From Gammaproteobacteria bacterium (GTDB lineage Bacteria; Pseudomonadota; Gammaproteobacteria; Poriferisulfidales; Poriferisulfidaceae), in contig JAPPLD010000006.1 in assembly GCA_028819565.1 (NCBI GenBank), forward strand, positions 73,299 to 137,298: a DNA stretch of 64,000 nt. The letters run 5' to 3'. The notes below the pieces were generated by a model. That model saw only the letters and a program-made list of their open reading frames with translations, had not been told where the DNA came from and searched no databases. The translations under genes were made by a program, and so were the position numbers. Positions 7,869-17,661 of this stretch are shown here, one piece after another; the stretch's first letter is position 1; every line of letters starts with the position of its first letter.

Positions 7869-9635
7869 GTGACTGTAGATTTGACACACTGTTTTTTGAA
7901 CACTCGGCCTCAACCCAAAATCACCCGCAGGAGCGCTTCTCCAGAAGCTCTGGATGCGCTTCAAGCCTTGCCACCGTTGCAACGGAGGGTGTTCGCCCAG
8001 CGCGGAATCACCGATCCGGACGAGCTCGAGTTATCGTTGCGGCGGCTACATTCGGTCAGCGAGTTCCCGGCCTGCATTCAGGCAGCAGAATTGCTGTATT
8101 CCGTGATGCGCGAGGGCGGGTGTATTCTGTTGGTCGGCGATTACGACGCAGATGGTGCAACAGGCGTGGCTGTCGCCATACGCAGCTTGCATGCGATGGG
8201 CTACGAACAGGTGGAATACTTGGTTCCGGACCGTTTTCGGCATGGCTATGGGTTTTGTCTGGAGTTGATGGAGGAAGTCGAGAAACAAAATCCCGCCCTG
8301 ATTGTGACAGTCGACAATGGGATGTCGAGCCAAGCGGCAGTGGTAGAGGCCCGCAAGCGTGACATTCAGGTACTGATCACCGACCATCACCTCCCAAGTG
8401 ATGATTTGCCAGAGGCTGATTGCATCGTCAACCCGAACAGCCCCCCCGACAGTTTTGCAAGCACGGCCCTTGCGGGTGTCGGGGTCATGTTTTACGTGAT
8501 GCTGGCTTTACGCCAGCACTTGGAGAAGGAGGGATGGTTCGCCAAAAAGGGCATCGAAGCGCCCAATATGGCCCAGTTTCTGGATCTGGTGGCGCTGGGC
8601 ACGGTGGCCGATGTCGTGCCGCTGGATCGGAACAACCGAATTCTGGTGGAACATGGGTTGCGGTGCATCCGGCAAGGCCGGGGGGCTCCCGGGATCGTTT
8701 CTCTCCTGCGCTACGGCAGACGTGACCCGAGGCAGGTCAGCAGCACGGATCTGGCATTCGTGGTGGCGCCGCGCATCAATGCAGCCGGGAGAATGGAAGA
8801 TATCGCGATCGGAATCCGGTGCCTCCTCGCGGAGGGCCGTGTCGAAGCCCACGATCTTGCCGAGCAGTTGAATCAGCTCAACACCCGGCGGCGTGATGAG
8901 GAAGGGTCGATGCATGCCGAAGCGTTGCGCGAAGTCGAACAGCTGTCCCTTGAGACCGACAAGGCGATGAGCCTATGCCTTTACCGGTCGAATTGGCACG
9001 AGGGTGTGGTAGGCATCATCGCCTCGCGCATCAAGGAGCGGTGTGGTTTGCCGACCATTGTGTTTGCCCGGAGTCAGGACAACCTTTTGAAAGGATCCGG
9101 GCGCTCGGTTTCGGGCCTGAACCTTCGGGATGCCCTGGTCGATGTGGAGCAAGCGGAGCCAGGGCTGATGCAGCGTTACGGGGGCCATGCGATGGCGGTT
9201 GGATTGACTTTGGAGGAAAGTCGACTGGAGCAATTTCAGGCTCTGCTGGAACAGGCTGTCTCGAAAGCCTTGGGCGGTATGCGGCCAAGTCAGACTATTG
9301 AGACGGATGGCGAACTGGCCAGCGAAGAATTGACGCTTGAAAATGCAGAATTCGCCGTGCTCGGCCATCCTTGGGGGAGGGATTTCCTGCCACCGCTGTT
9401 CGAAGGTGAGTTCGAGGTTCAGGATCGTCGGACTTTCAAGGGTGCTCACACTCGGTTCCATCTCAATCCAATCGGACATCCGGAACGCCGCATCAAGGCC
9501 ATGGCGTTTTCTCACGACCGCTTCGACTGGGATCCGGAGAGTTCCCGGTTCAGGCTGGTGTACGAACTGAGCGTGGATGAATACCAGGGGCACCGATCCT
9601 GCATGCTGAACATCCAACACATCGAATCGCTTTAG
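7869..9635 (+). CDS. recJ: single-stranded-DNA exonuclease RecJ
   Basis: 5'-3' exonuclease of the DHH family acting in RecF-pathway recombination and mismatch repair. Motifs in order: LVGDYDADGATG (motif I), VTVDNGMSS (motif II), the DHH motif in LITDHHLPSDDLPEADCIVNP, then VALGTVADVVPL and, in the DHHA1 domain, SGRSVSGLNLRDAL and RYGGHAMAVGLTL. The C-terminal ~100 residues fit the RecJ OB fold. GTG 7869 gives 588 residues, close to the usual length. Between higA and recJ (7755-7868) there is only a weak TAAAAT box. It lies five bases before nadD. Confidence 0.95.
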   Translation: MTVDLTHCFLNTRPQPKITRRSASPEALDALQALPPLQRRVFAQRGITDPDELELSLRRLHSVSEFPACIQAAELLYSVMREGGCILLVGDYDADGATGVAVAIRSLHAMGYEQVEYLVPDRFRHGYGFCLELMEEVEKQNPALIVTVDNGMSSQAAVVEARKRDIQVLITDHHLPSDDLPEADCIVNPNSPPDSFASTALAGVGVMFYVMLALRQHLEKEGWFAKKGIEAPNMAQFLDLVALGTVADVVPLDRNNRILVEHGLRCIRQGRGAPGIVSLLRYGRRDPRQVSSTDLAFVVAPRINAAGRMEDIAIGIRCLLAEGRVEAHDLAEQLNQLNTRRRDEEGSMHAEALREVEQLSLETDKAMSLCLYRSNWHEGVVGIIASRIKERCGLPTIVFARSQDNLLKGSGRSVSGLNLRDALVDVEQAEPGLMQRYGGHAMAVGLTLEESRLEQFQALLEQAVSKALGGMRPSQTIETDGELASEELTLENAEFAVLGHPWGRDFLPPLFEGEFEVQDRRTFKGAHTRFHLNPIGHPERRIKAMAFSHDRFDWDPESSRFRLVYELSVDEYQGHRSCMLNIQHIESL

Positions 9636-9640
9636 AGCCC

Positions 9641-10258
9641 ATGCGTGGCATTCTCGGCGGAGTGTTCGACCCCATCCATTTCGGGCATTATCGGCCTGTG
9701 CTGGAACTGATGCCGATCCTGGGCCTGACGGAGATTCGCTTGATTCCCTGTGGCCGCCCGGTGCACCGCGTATCGCCGCAGGCTTCTGCGGAGCACCGCT
9801 GGAACATGGTGCGGCTGATTGCGGATGGCGTGAAAATGGTCGCGGATGACCGGGAACTGAAGAGTCCGGAGCCGTCCTATACCTATAACACGCTGTGTTC
9901 CCTAAAGGACGAGGATTCAACTCCTTTATGCCTTCTGGTCGGGGCTGACGCGTTGCAGGGACTCCCGTCCTGGCATCGCGCCGAGGAGTTGATCCAGTTA
10001 TGCCACGTGGCTGCCGTTGCGCGGCCAGGAAGTGAATTGGAGCAGTCTCTGCCAGATTCGTGGAGTTCGCGTTGTACCCGAGACCCCGAAATCCTGCAGC
10101 AATCACCCTGTGGTAGGATTTATCTACACCAAGGGACTTTGTACGATTTTTCGTCCACTCAGATTCGCGATCTCATCCGTGCCGGTACGCCGCCGCGTTA
10201 TTGTGTTCCAGGCCCCGTATGGGCCTACATTCGTCACCATCGCCTGTATTTAGACTAG
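9641..10258 (+). CDS. nadD: nicotinate-nucleotide adenylyltransferase NadD
   Basis: Adenylates nicotinate mononucleotide to deamido-NAD in NAD biosynthesis. It starts with the nucleotidyltransferase signature GGVFDPIHFGH (residues 6-16) and ends with the partner motif DFSSTQIRDLIRAG followed by PVWAYIRHHRLY. The conserved LVGADALQGLPSWHR lies near the middle. Its 205 residues are normal. Immediately followed by rsfS, the frequent nadD-rsfS pairing. Confidence 0.95.
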   Translation: MRGILGGVFDPIHFGHYRPVLELMPILGLTEIRLIPCGRPVHRVSPQASAEHRWNMVRLIADGVKMVADDRELKSPEPSYTYNTLCSLKDEDSTPLCLLVGADALQGLPSWHRAEELIQLCHVAAVARPGSELEQSLPDSWSSRCTRDPEILQQSPCGRIYLHQGTLYDFSSTQIRDLIRAGTPPRYCVPGPVWAYIRHHRLYLD

Positions 10259-10263
10259 GCTGA

Positions 10264-10635
10264 GTGCTGCTGGAGACTGATTTCCGAATGGAAGCCGATG
10301 CACTCAAGCAGTTGGTGATCGATGCATTGGAGGACATGAAAGCCGAAGAGATGGCGGTGCTGGATGTTCGGGACAAGACAACAATAACAATCTACATGGT
10401 CGTCGCAAGCGGGCGTTCCGACCGGCACGTGCGCAGCATCGCGGATCGGATTGTGGAGAGAGTGCGCGAAGCCCGCATGGGCCGGGTTTCCGAAGAAAGC
10501 AGCCGTGATTGGGTCTTGTTGGATGTGGGAGACGTTGTTGTGCACGTCATGCTGCCGGAAACGCGTCAGCTGTATGCTCTGGAGAAACTTTGGTCGGTTC
10601 CGTCGGCTGAAGTGCGCGCCAGCGCGGGTCAATGA
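10264..10635 (+). CDS. rsfS: ribosomal silencing factor RsfS
   Basis: DUF143 family protein that binds ribosomal protein L14 and blocks subunit joining under nutrient limitation. Typical segments are ALKQLVIDALEDMKAEEMAVLDVR, YMVVASGRSDRHVRSIAD and DWVLLDVGDVVVHVM. The GTG at 10264 gives 123 residues; an ATG at 10288 would give 115 and begins closer to the conserved domain, so the exact start is uncertain. The stop overlaps maf by 4 bases. rlmH, the usual next gene in enterics, is not present here. Confidence 0.92.
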   Translation: MLLETDFRMEADALKQLVIDALEDMKAEEMAVLDVRDKTTITIYMVVASGRSDRHVRSIADRIVERVREARMGRVSEESSRDWVLLDVGDVVVHVMLPETRQLYALEKLWSVPSAEVRASAGQ

Positions 10636-11222
10636 GTCGCTTGATTCTGGCTTCGGCTTCGCCGAGGCGGGCCGAGTTACTTCGTATGGCAGGGATCAAT
10701 TTTGAACCACATCCGATTTCGATTGATGAATCGCCCCGTTCGGAGGAAACCGGTGTCGAGTTGGTAGTGCGGCTGGCGCAAAGCAAAGCCGAAGCTTGTC
10801 TGCAGAAACATCCCGAGGCGGTGGTGTTGGCGGCAGATACCGTAGTTTTATGCCGGGGAGAACCCCGGGGCAAGCCCGGGGATTATGAGGATTATGCGGC
10901 GATGATGGAGGCATTCAGCGATGCTTCTCATGATGTGGTCAGCGGTGTCTGCGTCGCTTCGGAAAGTCAACAGAAAGTTTTTCACTGCATGACCACGGTC
11001 GTGTTTGGCCGTCTATCTTCAGCCTGGATCAAGGCGCATTGGGAAAGTGGCGAACCAAAAGACAAGGCAGGGGGTTACGCAGTGCAGGGTCAGGCGGGAA
11101 GCCGGATACGAGAAATTCAGGGCAGTTATACCAATGTGGTCGGGTTGCCGTTGTACGAGACTTGTTCCGCATTGTCGGAATTCGGGATCATCCCGAATCC
11201 AGAGGGACTCCCAGCGCAGTAG
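10632..11222 (+). CDS. maf: Maf family nucleoside triphosphate pyrophosphatase
   Basis: Hydrolyses non-canonical or modified nucleoside triphosphates to monophosphates. The N-terminal signature LILASASPRRAELLRMAGI, the AADTVV motif near residue 68, and DKAGGYAVQGQAGSRIREIQGSYTNVVGLP are all as in Maf/YhdE proteins. 196 residues, the normal length. It overlaps rsfS by 4 bases (ATGA). A maf-rng-yhdP order is common in this class; here yhdP follows but no rng lies between. Confidence 0.93.
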   Translation: MSRLILASASPRRAELLRMAGINFEPHPISIDESPRSEETGVELVVRLAQSKAEACLQKHPEAVVLAADTVVLCRGEPRGKPGDYEDYAAMMEAFSDASHDVVSGVCVASESQQKVFHCMTTVVFGRLSSAWIKAHWESGEPKDKAGGYAVQGQAGSRIREIQGSYTNVVGLPLYETCSALSEFGIIPNPEGLPAQ

Positions 11223-11331
11223 TTTCGTTTCGGTTCTCTATACAATACGGAGGTTTACCGGCCGCCCATACATCCGAGTGCGCCGGAAATCGAGTCTGCG
11301 CACCGAATCAATCAACCCGCCTGCATCATCT

Positions 11332-14300
11332 ATGAACAAATTCGGCGGTTATCTAGGTCTGGCGCTGGTCTCGGTTGTGGGGATATTGGCCCTGATCTCG
11401 ACAGCATTGCGTGTCGTCTTGCTGACACTGGATGATGTTCATCCTTATTTAAGTCACTGGGCTTCCGAAGCCTTCGAAGTGCAGATGGAGATCGGGCAGG
11501 CCGTCAGCGAGTGGCGAGGAGTCTATCCCTCCATCATTCTGGATGACGTAACGGTGAAATTTGATGACGCGAAGGTCGAACATCGTTTCGACCAAGTGGC
11601 ACTCAACCTCGACTTGCTCAAGAGCCTGTTTTCCCTGTCTCTGATCCCGGAGCGAATCTCCGTGAGCGGCGGCGCCATTCGATTGCAACGCCTGCAAGAC
11701 GGGCAGTGGGGGCTGGAAGGGATGCCGATGGGACAACTTGGGCCAAGTTTGGATTTCCCTGTTGATCACATTCACCTGCGGAAGGTCGCGACAGTGTTAT
11801 TCGACCAGAAGACTAACAATCGGCTGGATCTGGGCGAGGTGGATATGGACATGGCTTTCGGTTTGTGGGGTCTCGAAGTATTGGTGCGAAATCGAACGAA
11901 GAAATCAAACGACCTGAGTTTCGAGCTGCAGGCGGAATTCAACTCCATGAACTCAGGAAACGGGATAATCCGGCTTGAACGCATGCGATTGGCACAGTTG
12001 CTGCCCTGGCTTCCGGAGAATGCGCTGCCACTGGCGCAGCGGTTACCGGCAAACGCACGCTTGCAGACCGAAGCGCAATTGGTTTGGGAAACCGATGTTC
12101 CGCAGTTGGCCGGAGTATGGATTGAACTGGAGCAGTCGCATTCTGAAGGAGCAGATTGGCAGAGATTGGCGGCGGCACTCAAATGGAGAACTTTGGAAGA
12201 AGGTTACGCGGTTGCGTTGGAACAACTGGAACTGGATCAGCATGAGGTTGCGGATGGGGTATACATCGAACACGGCGAACAATTCACTCGCGGTTATCTA
12301 ACTTCGCTGGACATCAAACGCGCGAGGCAAGTCGCTGGAGTGGCCGGGTATCGGATGGAGGATTTCCTTCCTGGCAGCATCACATCCGGAACGCTCTCCC
12401 GGTTGGCTGGAGAGATTAATTGGGGAGACCCGCTCCGTTACCGTATCCATGCAGGAATGGAAGGCCTCGAAATTTCGATGCCAGAGCAAGATTTTCAGGT
12501 GACGGGCCTTGATGGCACGGTGGGTGGGTCTGAACAGGGCATCCGCCTCAGCCTGGACTCGAAAAGTCCGACAATTTCCTACGCGCCATGGCATCTGAAC
12601 GAATTTAGGCCTGGTCTGACAAAGTTCCAATTGGATTGGTGGCCAGCCGAAGACTGTTGCGCATTCAGGCTGACAGATCTTCAGATATCGAGCCCCGCCC
12701 TGCAACTCCGTGGCGATGTTTCGGTGGGAGTCGGCGAGTTGCGCAAGCTCTATGCGAATCTCGATATTGGGCACGCGGATTTGGCTACCGTCTCACAGTG
12801 GGTGCCTCCCGGTCTGCTGCTGGAAGCCGATGACCGATGGGTTCGGTCGGCATTCAAGGCGGGTCGCTTGAGCAATGCGCATTTACGCTTGACCGGGCCG
12901 CTGTCGCCCGACATGTTTGCGGCAGCCGGTTCAGAATTAACGCTGGATGGCAGCCTGAATGAGGTCGACCTGGACTATGAACCGGGGTTGCCGATTTTCA
13001 AAGGCATCGATGGGGAGATTTTTCTCGATAAGGCATCGCTGCATTTCATCGTTCGAGAGGCGAAAATCAAGGGGTCGAGCGTCAGCCATGGAGCACTTTG
13101 GATTGATGACCTGGGCCTGATGGATATGCATTCAAGCAGTGTGATGGACGGGCCGGTGAGCGATGTGCCGGAATTTCTTGAGCAAATCGAATGGATGGCG
13201 CCGATGTTCAACCAAGTTCTTAAGTTCGGGGGAAATTCGACACTGGATCTTCAGTTGAATCTCGCACTGGACGAACGCTTGGATCACGAGCCCGTGGTGA
13301 AAGGAGTCCTGAAGCTTTCCGGCAACCAACTCGATATCACAGCCAACGATGTCCGGCTGGATGCAATCAAAGGGAACCTGGAATACGGAAATGAGGCGTT
13401 GACTGGCTCTCTGGATGCCCAGTTTTCGGGGCACCCGGCTCGCATTGGACTGGCGACGGCTTCGACAGGAGACCTACAGATCAAGATGCAAGCGTCTGCA
13501 TCGATTACGGATTACATGCCACGCGAGATTCGACAGACTTTCTCTTGGCTTGAAGGACATTCTGCCTGGAACTTGGAAATGTTGCTTCCCGGTGTAGTAG
13601 AAAAATCCCGCCGGGATCATCTGACCATACTGGCAAGCAGTGACTTTCGCGGAATCACGATTGATCTTCCGGAGCCTCTGGGCAAGATGGCGAAAAGTGA
13701 GCAGCCGATCCAAGTAAAGGCGGACATTGAATTTGATGGAAGGGGGGCCTTCACGGTCGAGTATGTGGATCGGGCGCGCGCATGGATTCAAGTGACTCCT
13801 GGAGGAGAAGTGAGCGGGACCGTGAATCTGGGATCGGAAATGCCGCAACCGCGTTCGGATTCCAAATTAATTTTGACGGGAAGTTTGCCGGAAACCAGTT
13901 TGCAGGACTGGATCGACTGGAGGGAACAGCGCACAGGGCCGGAAGGCCTCTGGCCGAGAATGGAGGGCTTGGAACTGGGTCTTCTGAAAGTCGGCAGCTT
14001 CGAGATTCACGATGCTGAAGTGTCGGCAGAATTCGCCGAGGAATTTGATCGATTTGCCATTGATGCGCCGATCATGCAAGGTGTGGTTGATTTTCCCAAA
14101 GAGGAAGGAAAACGGGCCAGAGGGGCTTTTAACTGGCTACGTTTTTCTGAGTCACACTTGGAAACCGTGGCGGATGTGGAAAGCACGGCCCTCAATCCTC
14201 AAAGCATTCCTCCTCTGGATCTTAAATTTAAATTGCTACAAATCGGGCCCTACGAGATGCACGATGCAACGCTTGTGACATCACCGGGCGACCGACGGCT

Positions 14301-15033
14301 TACGATTGACAAGTTGCAGGCGAAATCCCACGAATTCGATATGAACTTGAGTGGGTATTGGGAGCTGGAGAATGGTAAACATCTTACTTTGCTTGAAGGC
14401 AAGGCACACACGGATGATTTGCATGAGACGCTGAATCATTGGTCGGTAAAGAATCCTTTGCGCAAGGGAGTGATCGATATGGATGTGGCTCTCCAATGGC
14501 CCGGAGCCCCTCAGGACTACGAATTTAAAAACCTTCAGGGCTATATCGATATAAACGGGAAAGATGGACGGATTCGGAATGTGGCTCCAGAATTGGCCCG
14601 CATCTTGGCGTTGCTGAATCTTGAAATGATTTTCAAACGCCTGTCGCTTGATTTTGACGATGTGGTTCGTGGCGGATTCACCTATGAGACTGCAAAGGGA
14701 AAATTCGATTTTCTGCAGGGCCACCTAAACACTAGCGAATTCCGCATTATCGGTCCATCAGCACAGTTCCTGATCATCGGTCGAATCGGAGTCGAGGATG
14801 AAGATTACGATCTGACAGTGGTTGCCACGCCTGAAACCAGCGCGCTACTACCAGTGCTTGGCGCAGTGGGAGGGCCGCTGGGGGTTGCCGGGGTCTATGT
14901 CGGCAATAAGGTGTTGGAGTGGCTTGGCCTTGGCATCGACGATGCGACGGCGGTCACCTACAAGGTCACTGGGCCTTGGTCGGATCCGATCATCGAAGAA
15001 ATCTCGGAGGCCGAGTCAGGCTCAAAAGAATAG
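11332..15033 (+). CDS. yhdP: YhdP family envelope protein (AsmA-like repeat protein)
   Basis: 1233 residues beginning at ATG 11332 with one hydrophobic anchor (YLGLALVSVVGILALISTALRVVLL) and then a long beta-rich periplasmic region. The C-terminus has the AsmA2/YhdP block with GGFTYETAKGKFDFLQGHLNTSEF, FLIIGRIGVEDEDYDLTVVATPETSALLPVLGA and a final YKVTGPWSDPIIEEI. YhdP is one of the bridge-like proteins implicated in phospholipid transfer to the outer membrane. The open frame runs 109 codons upstream inside maf, but the membrane anchor identifies 11332 as the likely start. Its stop is separated by one base from the stop of the convergent rne gene. Confidence 0.9.
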   Translation: MNKFGGYLGLALVSVVGILALISTALRVVLLTLDDVHPYLSHWASEAFEVQMEIGQAVSEWRGVYPSIILDDVTVKFDDAKVEHRFDQVALNLDLLKSLFSLSLIPERISVSGGAIRLQRLQDGQWGLEGMPMGQLGPSLDFPVDHIHLRKVATVLFDQKTNNRLDLGEVDMDMAFGLWGLEVLVRNRTKKSNDLSFELQAEFNSMNSGNGIIRLERMRLAQLLPWLPENALPLAQRLPANARLQTEAQLVWETDVPQLAGVWIELEQSHSEGADWQRLAAALKWRTLEEGYAVALEQLELDQHEVADGVYIEHGEQFTRGYLTSLDIKRARQVAGVAGYRMEDFLPGSITSGTLSRLAGEINWGDPLRYRIHAGMEGLEISMPEQDFQVTGLDGTVGGSEQGIRLSLDSKSPTISYAPWHLNEFRPGLTKFQLDWWPAEDCCAFRLTDLQISSPALQLRGDVSVGVGELRKLYANLDIGHADLATVSQWVPPGLLLEADDRWVRSAFKAGRLSNAHLRLTGPLSPDMFAAAGSELTLDGSLNEVDLDYEPGLPIFKGIDGEIFLDKASLHFIVREAKIKGSSVSHGALWIDDLGLMDMHSSSVMDGPVSDVPEFLEQIEWMAPMFNQVLKFGGNSTLDLQLNLALDERLDHEPVVKGVLKLSGNQLDITANDVRLDAIKGNLEYGNEALTGSLDAQFSGHPARIGLATASTGDLQIKMQASASITDYMPREIRQTFSWLEGHSAWNLEMLLPGVVEKSRRDHLTILASSDFRGITIDLPEPLGKMAKSEQPIQVKADIEFDGRGAFTVEYVDRARAWIQVTPGGEVSGTVNLGSEMPQPRSDSKLILTGSLPETSLQDWIDWREQRTGPEGLWPRMEGLELGLLKVGSFEIHDAEVSAEFAEEFDRFAIDAPIMQGVVDFPKEEGKRARGAFNWLRFSESHLETVADVESTALNPQSIPPLDLKFKLLQIGPYEMHDATLVTSPGDRRLTIDKLQAKSHEFDMNLSGYWELENGKHLTLLEGKAHTDDLHETLNHWSVKNPLRKGVIDMDVALQWPGAPQDYEFKNLQGYIDINGKDGRIRNVAPELARILALLNLEMIFKRLSLDFDDVVRGGFTYETAKGKFDFLQGHLNTSEFRIIGPSAQFLIIGRIGVEDEDYDLTVVATPETSALLPVLGAVGGPLGVAGVYVGNKVLEWLGLGIDDATAVTYKVTGPWSDPIIEEISEAESGSKE

Positions 15034-15034
15034 A

Positions 15035-17062
15035 TCAGTCTCCGGCAGGGGGTGTCCCCGCAGGAGGGGGTGACGACACTTTGGGGGCGGCTGAAGACTT
15101 TGCTTCAGACTTGGGTGCTCCCTGAGGCGGCGTGCCGCCGTTGGAACCAGTGTTGGCAGACTCGGCCGTGGTGGCGCGTCTACGGTTGCGTCCCCCTCTG
15201 CGGCCGCGCCGGCGCCGGCGCGGTTGGCCGCTACCCTGCCCGGAATTGTCGCCACCGGCACGTTGTTCGCGTTGCGCCTGTTGGCCAGTTCCGCGGCGTC
15301 GCCGAGAGCGGCGTCGCCGGCGATCCGATTCGGATTGCCTGGATCTTTCCGAGGAGCTCGGTTCCGTTTTCGTTTCTACGGGAAGTGGGGCGCTGGGACT
15401 CGAGAACAAGTTGAAAAACCGACGAAGACCATGCGCAAGACCTTTGCCGTTCGGAGAGTCGGTGATATGTTCCGCCACATCAATGACCGGACGCTCTCGG
15501 CGTCTGCGCTGACTTGAGGCAGGTTTAGTGGTGCGGGATTTTTCCGTCTCGACCGGTTTGTGAACCATCGAAGATTGGTAATCGAAATGGCGAGATGCCT
15601 CTGGGTCACCTTCCCGATAGCGGTGAACGCGGTAATGTGGGGTTTCCAGCCCTGGGGTTGGAAGCAAACGAACGTGGGGGCCATGCCGCTGAGTAATTTT
15701 CTCGATGCTGTCGCGCTTCTCGTTGAGCAGGTAGGCAGTAACTTCTATGGGAAGTTCTGTAACTACTATTCCCGTGTTCTCCTTCATCGCTTCTTCTTCG
15801 ATCAGGCGGAGAATGGCGAGAGACAGGGACTGGATGGTTCGGATCGTGCCATGGCCATCGCAGCGGGGACAGGTTATCTGGGTGAATTCCCCGAGAGCTG
15901 GGCGCAGCCGCTGCCTGGACAATTCTAAAAGCCCGAAACGGGAAATGCGGCCGATCTGGACTCGTGCCCGATCTAGTCGAGTGCGTTCCCGGAATTCGTT
16001 CTCTACTTTTTTCTGGTTAGAGGAGCTGACCATATCAATGAAATCAATCACGATCAGGCCGCCAAGGTCGCGTAGCCGCAATTGGCGTGCAATTTCTCTG
16101 GCTGCTTCCAGGTTCGTGTTCAGAGCGGTGGTTTCGATGTCGCCGCTTTTGGTGGCGCGTGCCGAATTAATGTCAATCGAAACCAGCGCTTCGGTATGGT
16201 CGATTGCAATTGTGCCGCCAGACGGCAGATCGACCATACGATCATGCGCGGACTCGATCTGACTCTCGATCTGGTAGTGACTGAACAGAGGAACGGTTTC
16301 TTGATACAGCTTGATGTTCTTTAGGTATTGCGGAGCCATTCGCTCGACGAACTTGCAGGCTTCCCTGTGAGTCTCTTCGTCATCAATTAAGACTTCGCCG
16401 ATATCGTCACGGAGGTTGTCCCGCAACGCACGGACAACGGCATCATTGTCGCTGTAGATGAGGAAGGGCGCGGACTTTTTGGCGGCTTCCTGAATCGCTT
16501 TCCAAAGCCGAACCTGATTGTCGAGATCCCACTGAAGCTCCTCAATGCTGTGACCGATGCCAGCGGTTCGGATGATGACTCCGGCTCCCTCAACCGGAGT
16601 GAGCTGGGAGGCGAGCTTTTGGAGTTCGTCGCGATCTTCGCCTTCGATTTGCCTTGAGATTCCACTGGCGCGCGAGTTGTTCGGCGTCAGCACCAAGTAG
16701 CGGCCGGGCAGGCTGGGATACGTGGTCAGCGCAGCACCCTTGTTGCCACGCTCGTCCTGGGAAACCTGGACGATCAATTCCTGGCCGTTATTTACGGCCT
16801 CGCGGATCGAAGCCGCATTTCGGCTCTTGAAGTAATTCGGGGCGATTTCCCGAAATGGGAGAAATCCGTGGCGCGGTGCGCCGTAATCCACAAATGCCGC
16901 TTCAAGACTAGGCTCGATGCGAACGATTTTTGCTTTGTAGATATTCGATTTCTTTTGCTTGTTCCCCGTTAGTTCAATGTCGAGATCGTACAGCTCTTGG
17001 CCATCGACCATGGCCACGCGCAGTTCTTCCTGCTGCGTGGCGTTTACAAGAATTCGTTTCAT
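15035..17062 (-). CDS. rne: ribonuclease E
   Basis: Endoribonuclease of mRNA decay and rRNA/tRNA processing. The start [21 protein letters not shown] followed by LYDLDIE is the RNase E rather than RNase G version. An S1 domain is seen around residues 36-125 ([20 protein letters not shown]), then the catalytic DNase-I-like region with IDINSARAT and the Zn-link [10 protein letters not shown]. The C-terminus is only about 170 residues, with Arg-rich stretches ([10 protein letters not shown] and [10 protein letters not shown]) that should bind RNA and a Pro/Ser/Ala tail. At 675 residues it is much shorter than the E. coli protein (1061), so the degradosome scaffold is reduced. Confidence 0.94.
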   Translation of the reverse strand: MKRILVNATQQEELRVAMVDGQELYDLDIELTGNKQKKSNIYKAKIVRIEPSLEAAFVDYGAPRHGFLPFREIAPNYFKSRNAASIREAVNNGQELIVQVSQDERGNKGAALTTYPSLPGRYLVLTPNNSRASGISRQIEGEDRDELQKLASQLTPVEGAGVIIRTAGIGHSIEELQWDLDNQVRLWKAIQEAAKKSAPFLIYSDNDAVVRALRDNLRDDIGEVLIDDEETHREACKFVERMAPQYLKNIKLYQETVPLFSHYQIESQIESAHDRMVDLPSGGTIAIDHTEALVSIDINSARATKSGDIETTALNTNLEAAREIARQLRLRDLGGLIVIDFIDMVSSSNQKKVENEFRERTRLDRARVQIGRISRFGLLELSRQRLRPALGEFTQITCPRCDGHGTIRTIQSLSLAILRLIEEEAMKENTGIVVTELPIEVTAYLLNEKRDSIEKITQRHGPHVRLLPTPGLETPHYRVHRYREGDPEASRHFDYQSSMVHKPVETEKSRTTKPASSQRRRRERPVIDVAEHITDSPNGKGLAHGLRRFFNLFSSPSAPLPVETKTEPSSSERSRQSESDRRRRRSRRRRGTGQQAQREQRAGGDNSGQGSGQPRRRRRGRRGGRNRRRATTAESANTGSNGGTPPQGAPKSEAKSSAAPKVSSPPPAGTPPAGD

Positions 17063-17661
17063 GATAATCCTTCAACGGTTGCAGAACACCCGCCATGCAG
17101 TCGAGAGCATCGAGCCATGCGGCGCGCGCATCAAGATGTGATTCGCAGATACTTGGATTCATATCTCTTGTTCGCGGATAGCGCTCATGCAGGGCAGGTG
17201 GCAAAAAGTCTTTCGGTTAGTCCCGGTTTGCGGTGATAGTTGATAACACTCACGGAGACTTCTTGCTGTGACTCGTTCAAGAGGCCCAGATTCCCGGCGC
17301 AGGTGCGCTTCGGTCCGTGACCTCAATGTCCACAGTATACAACAGATGGTTCTTGAATTGTTTCGGTAACATGGGGCAACCTTTCAATGGAATAGATTGA
17401 CTTTCTTCACAAGACATTGAAATATAAAATATTTGTAGACTCAATGAAGCTGTGGAAAGCCAGCATGCATGGCCGTCATTACTAGTTTTCCACCACTCAC
17501 GATCAGATGGCACGATTATGGCCAGAACAGGCGACTAACTTGCTTCATACGCTCGCGCCATTGAGCGGTGTTAATTCCAACGGGGGCATTATTCAGCTAT
17601 TCTTGGTTTTTTCTGACACAGTCATACGATAAAATGCGCAAAGTGGCCCTCACGCTTTTTC
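17063..17661. other. 599-base divergent intergenic region between rne and the cysteine-cluster gene
   Basis: No supported gene is seen. Most of it would be the 5' leader and promoter of rne on the minus strand; long autoregulatory leaders of rne are known in enterics. The middle (about 17390-17450) is AT-rich. A probable promoter for the plus-strand gene lies at 17603-17630. I could not derive a convincing conserved leader hairpin by eye. Confidence 0.5.
17603..17630 (+). promoter_or_regulatory. putative promoter of the cysteine-cluster gene
   Basis: TTGGTT (17603-17608) and TACGAT (17625-17630) are spaced by 16 bases, 31 bases before the start at 17662. The match is moderate; an alternative -10 TAAAAT lies at 17630-17635 with worse spacing. 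Confidence 0.4.

Noticed and set aside
8973-10106. 377-codon frame antisense to recJ/nadD
   Set aside because: It crosses two well-supported genes on the other strand and has a low-complexity protein composition.
11005-11331. N-terminal extension of the YhdP-like protein
   Set aside because: It lies inside and just after maf in another frame, and the membrane anchor begins at 11332.
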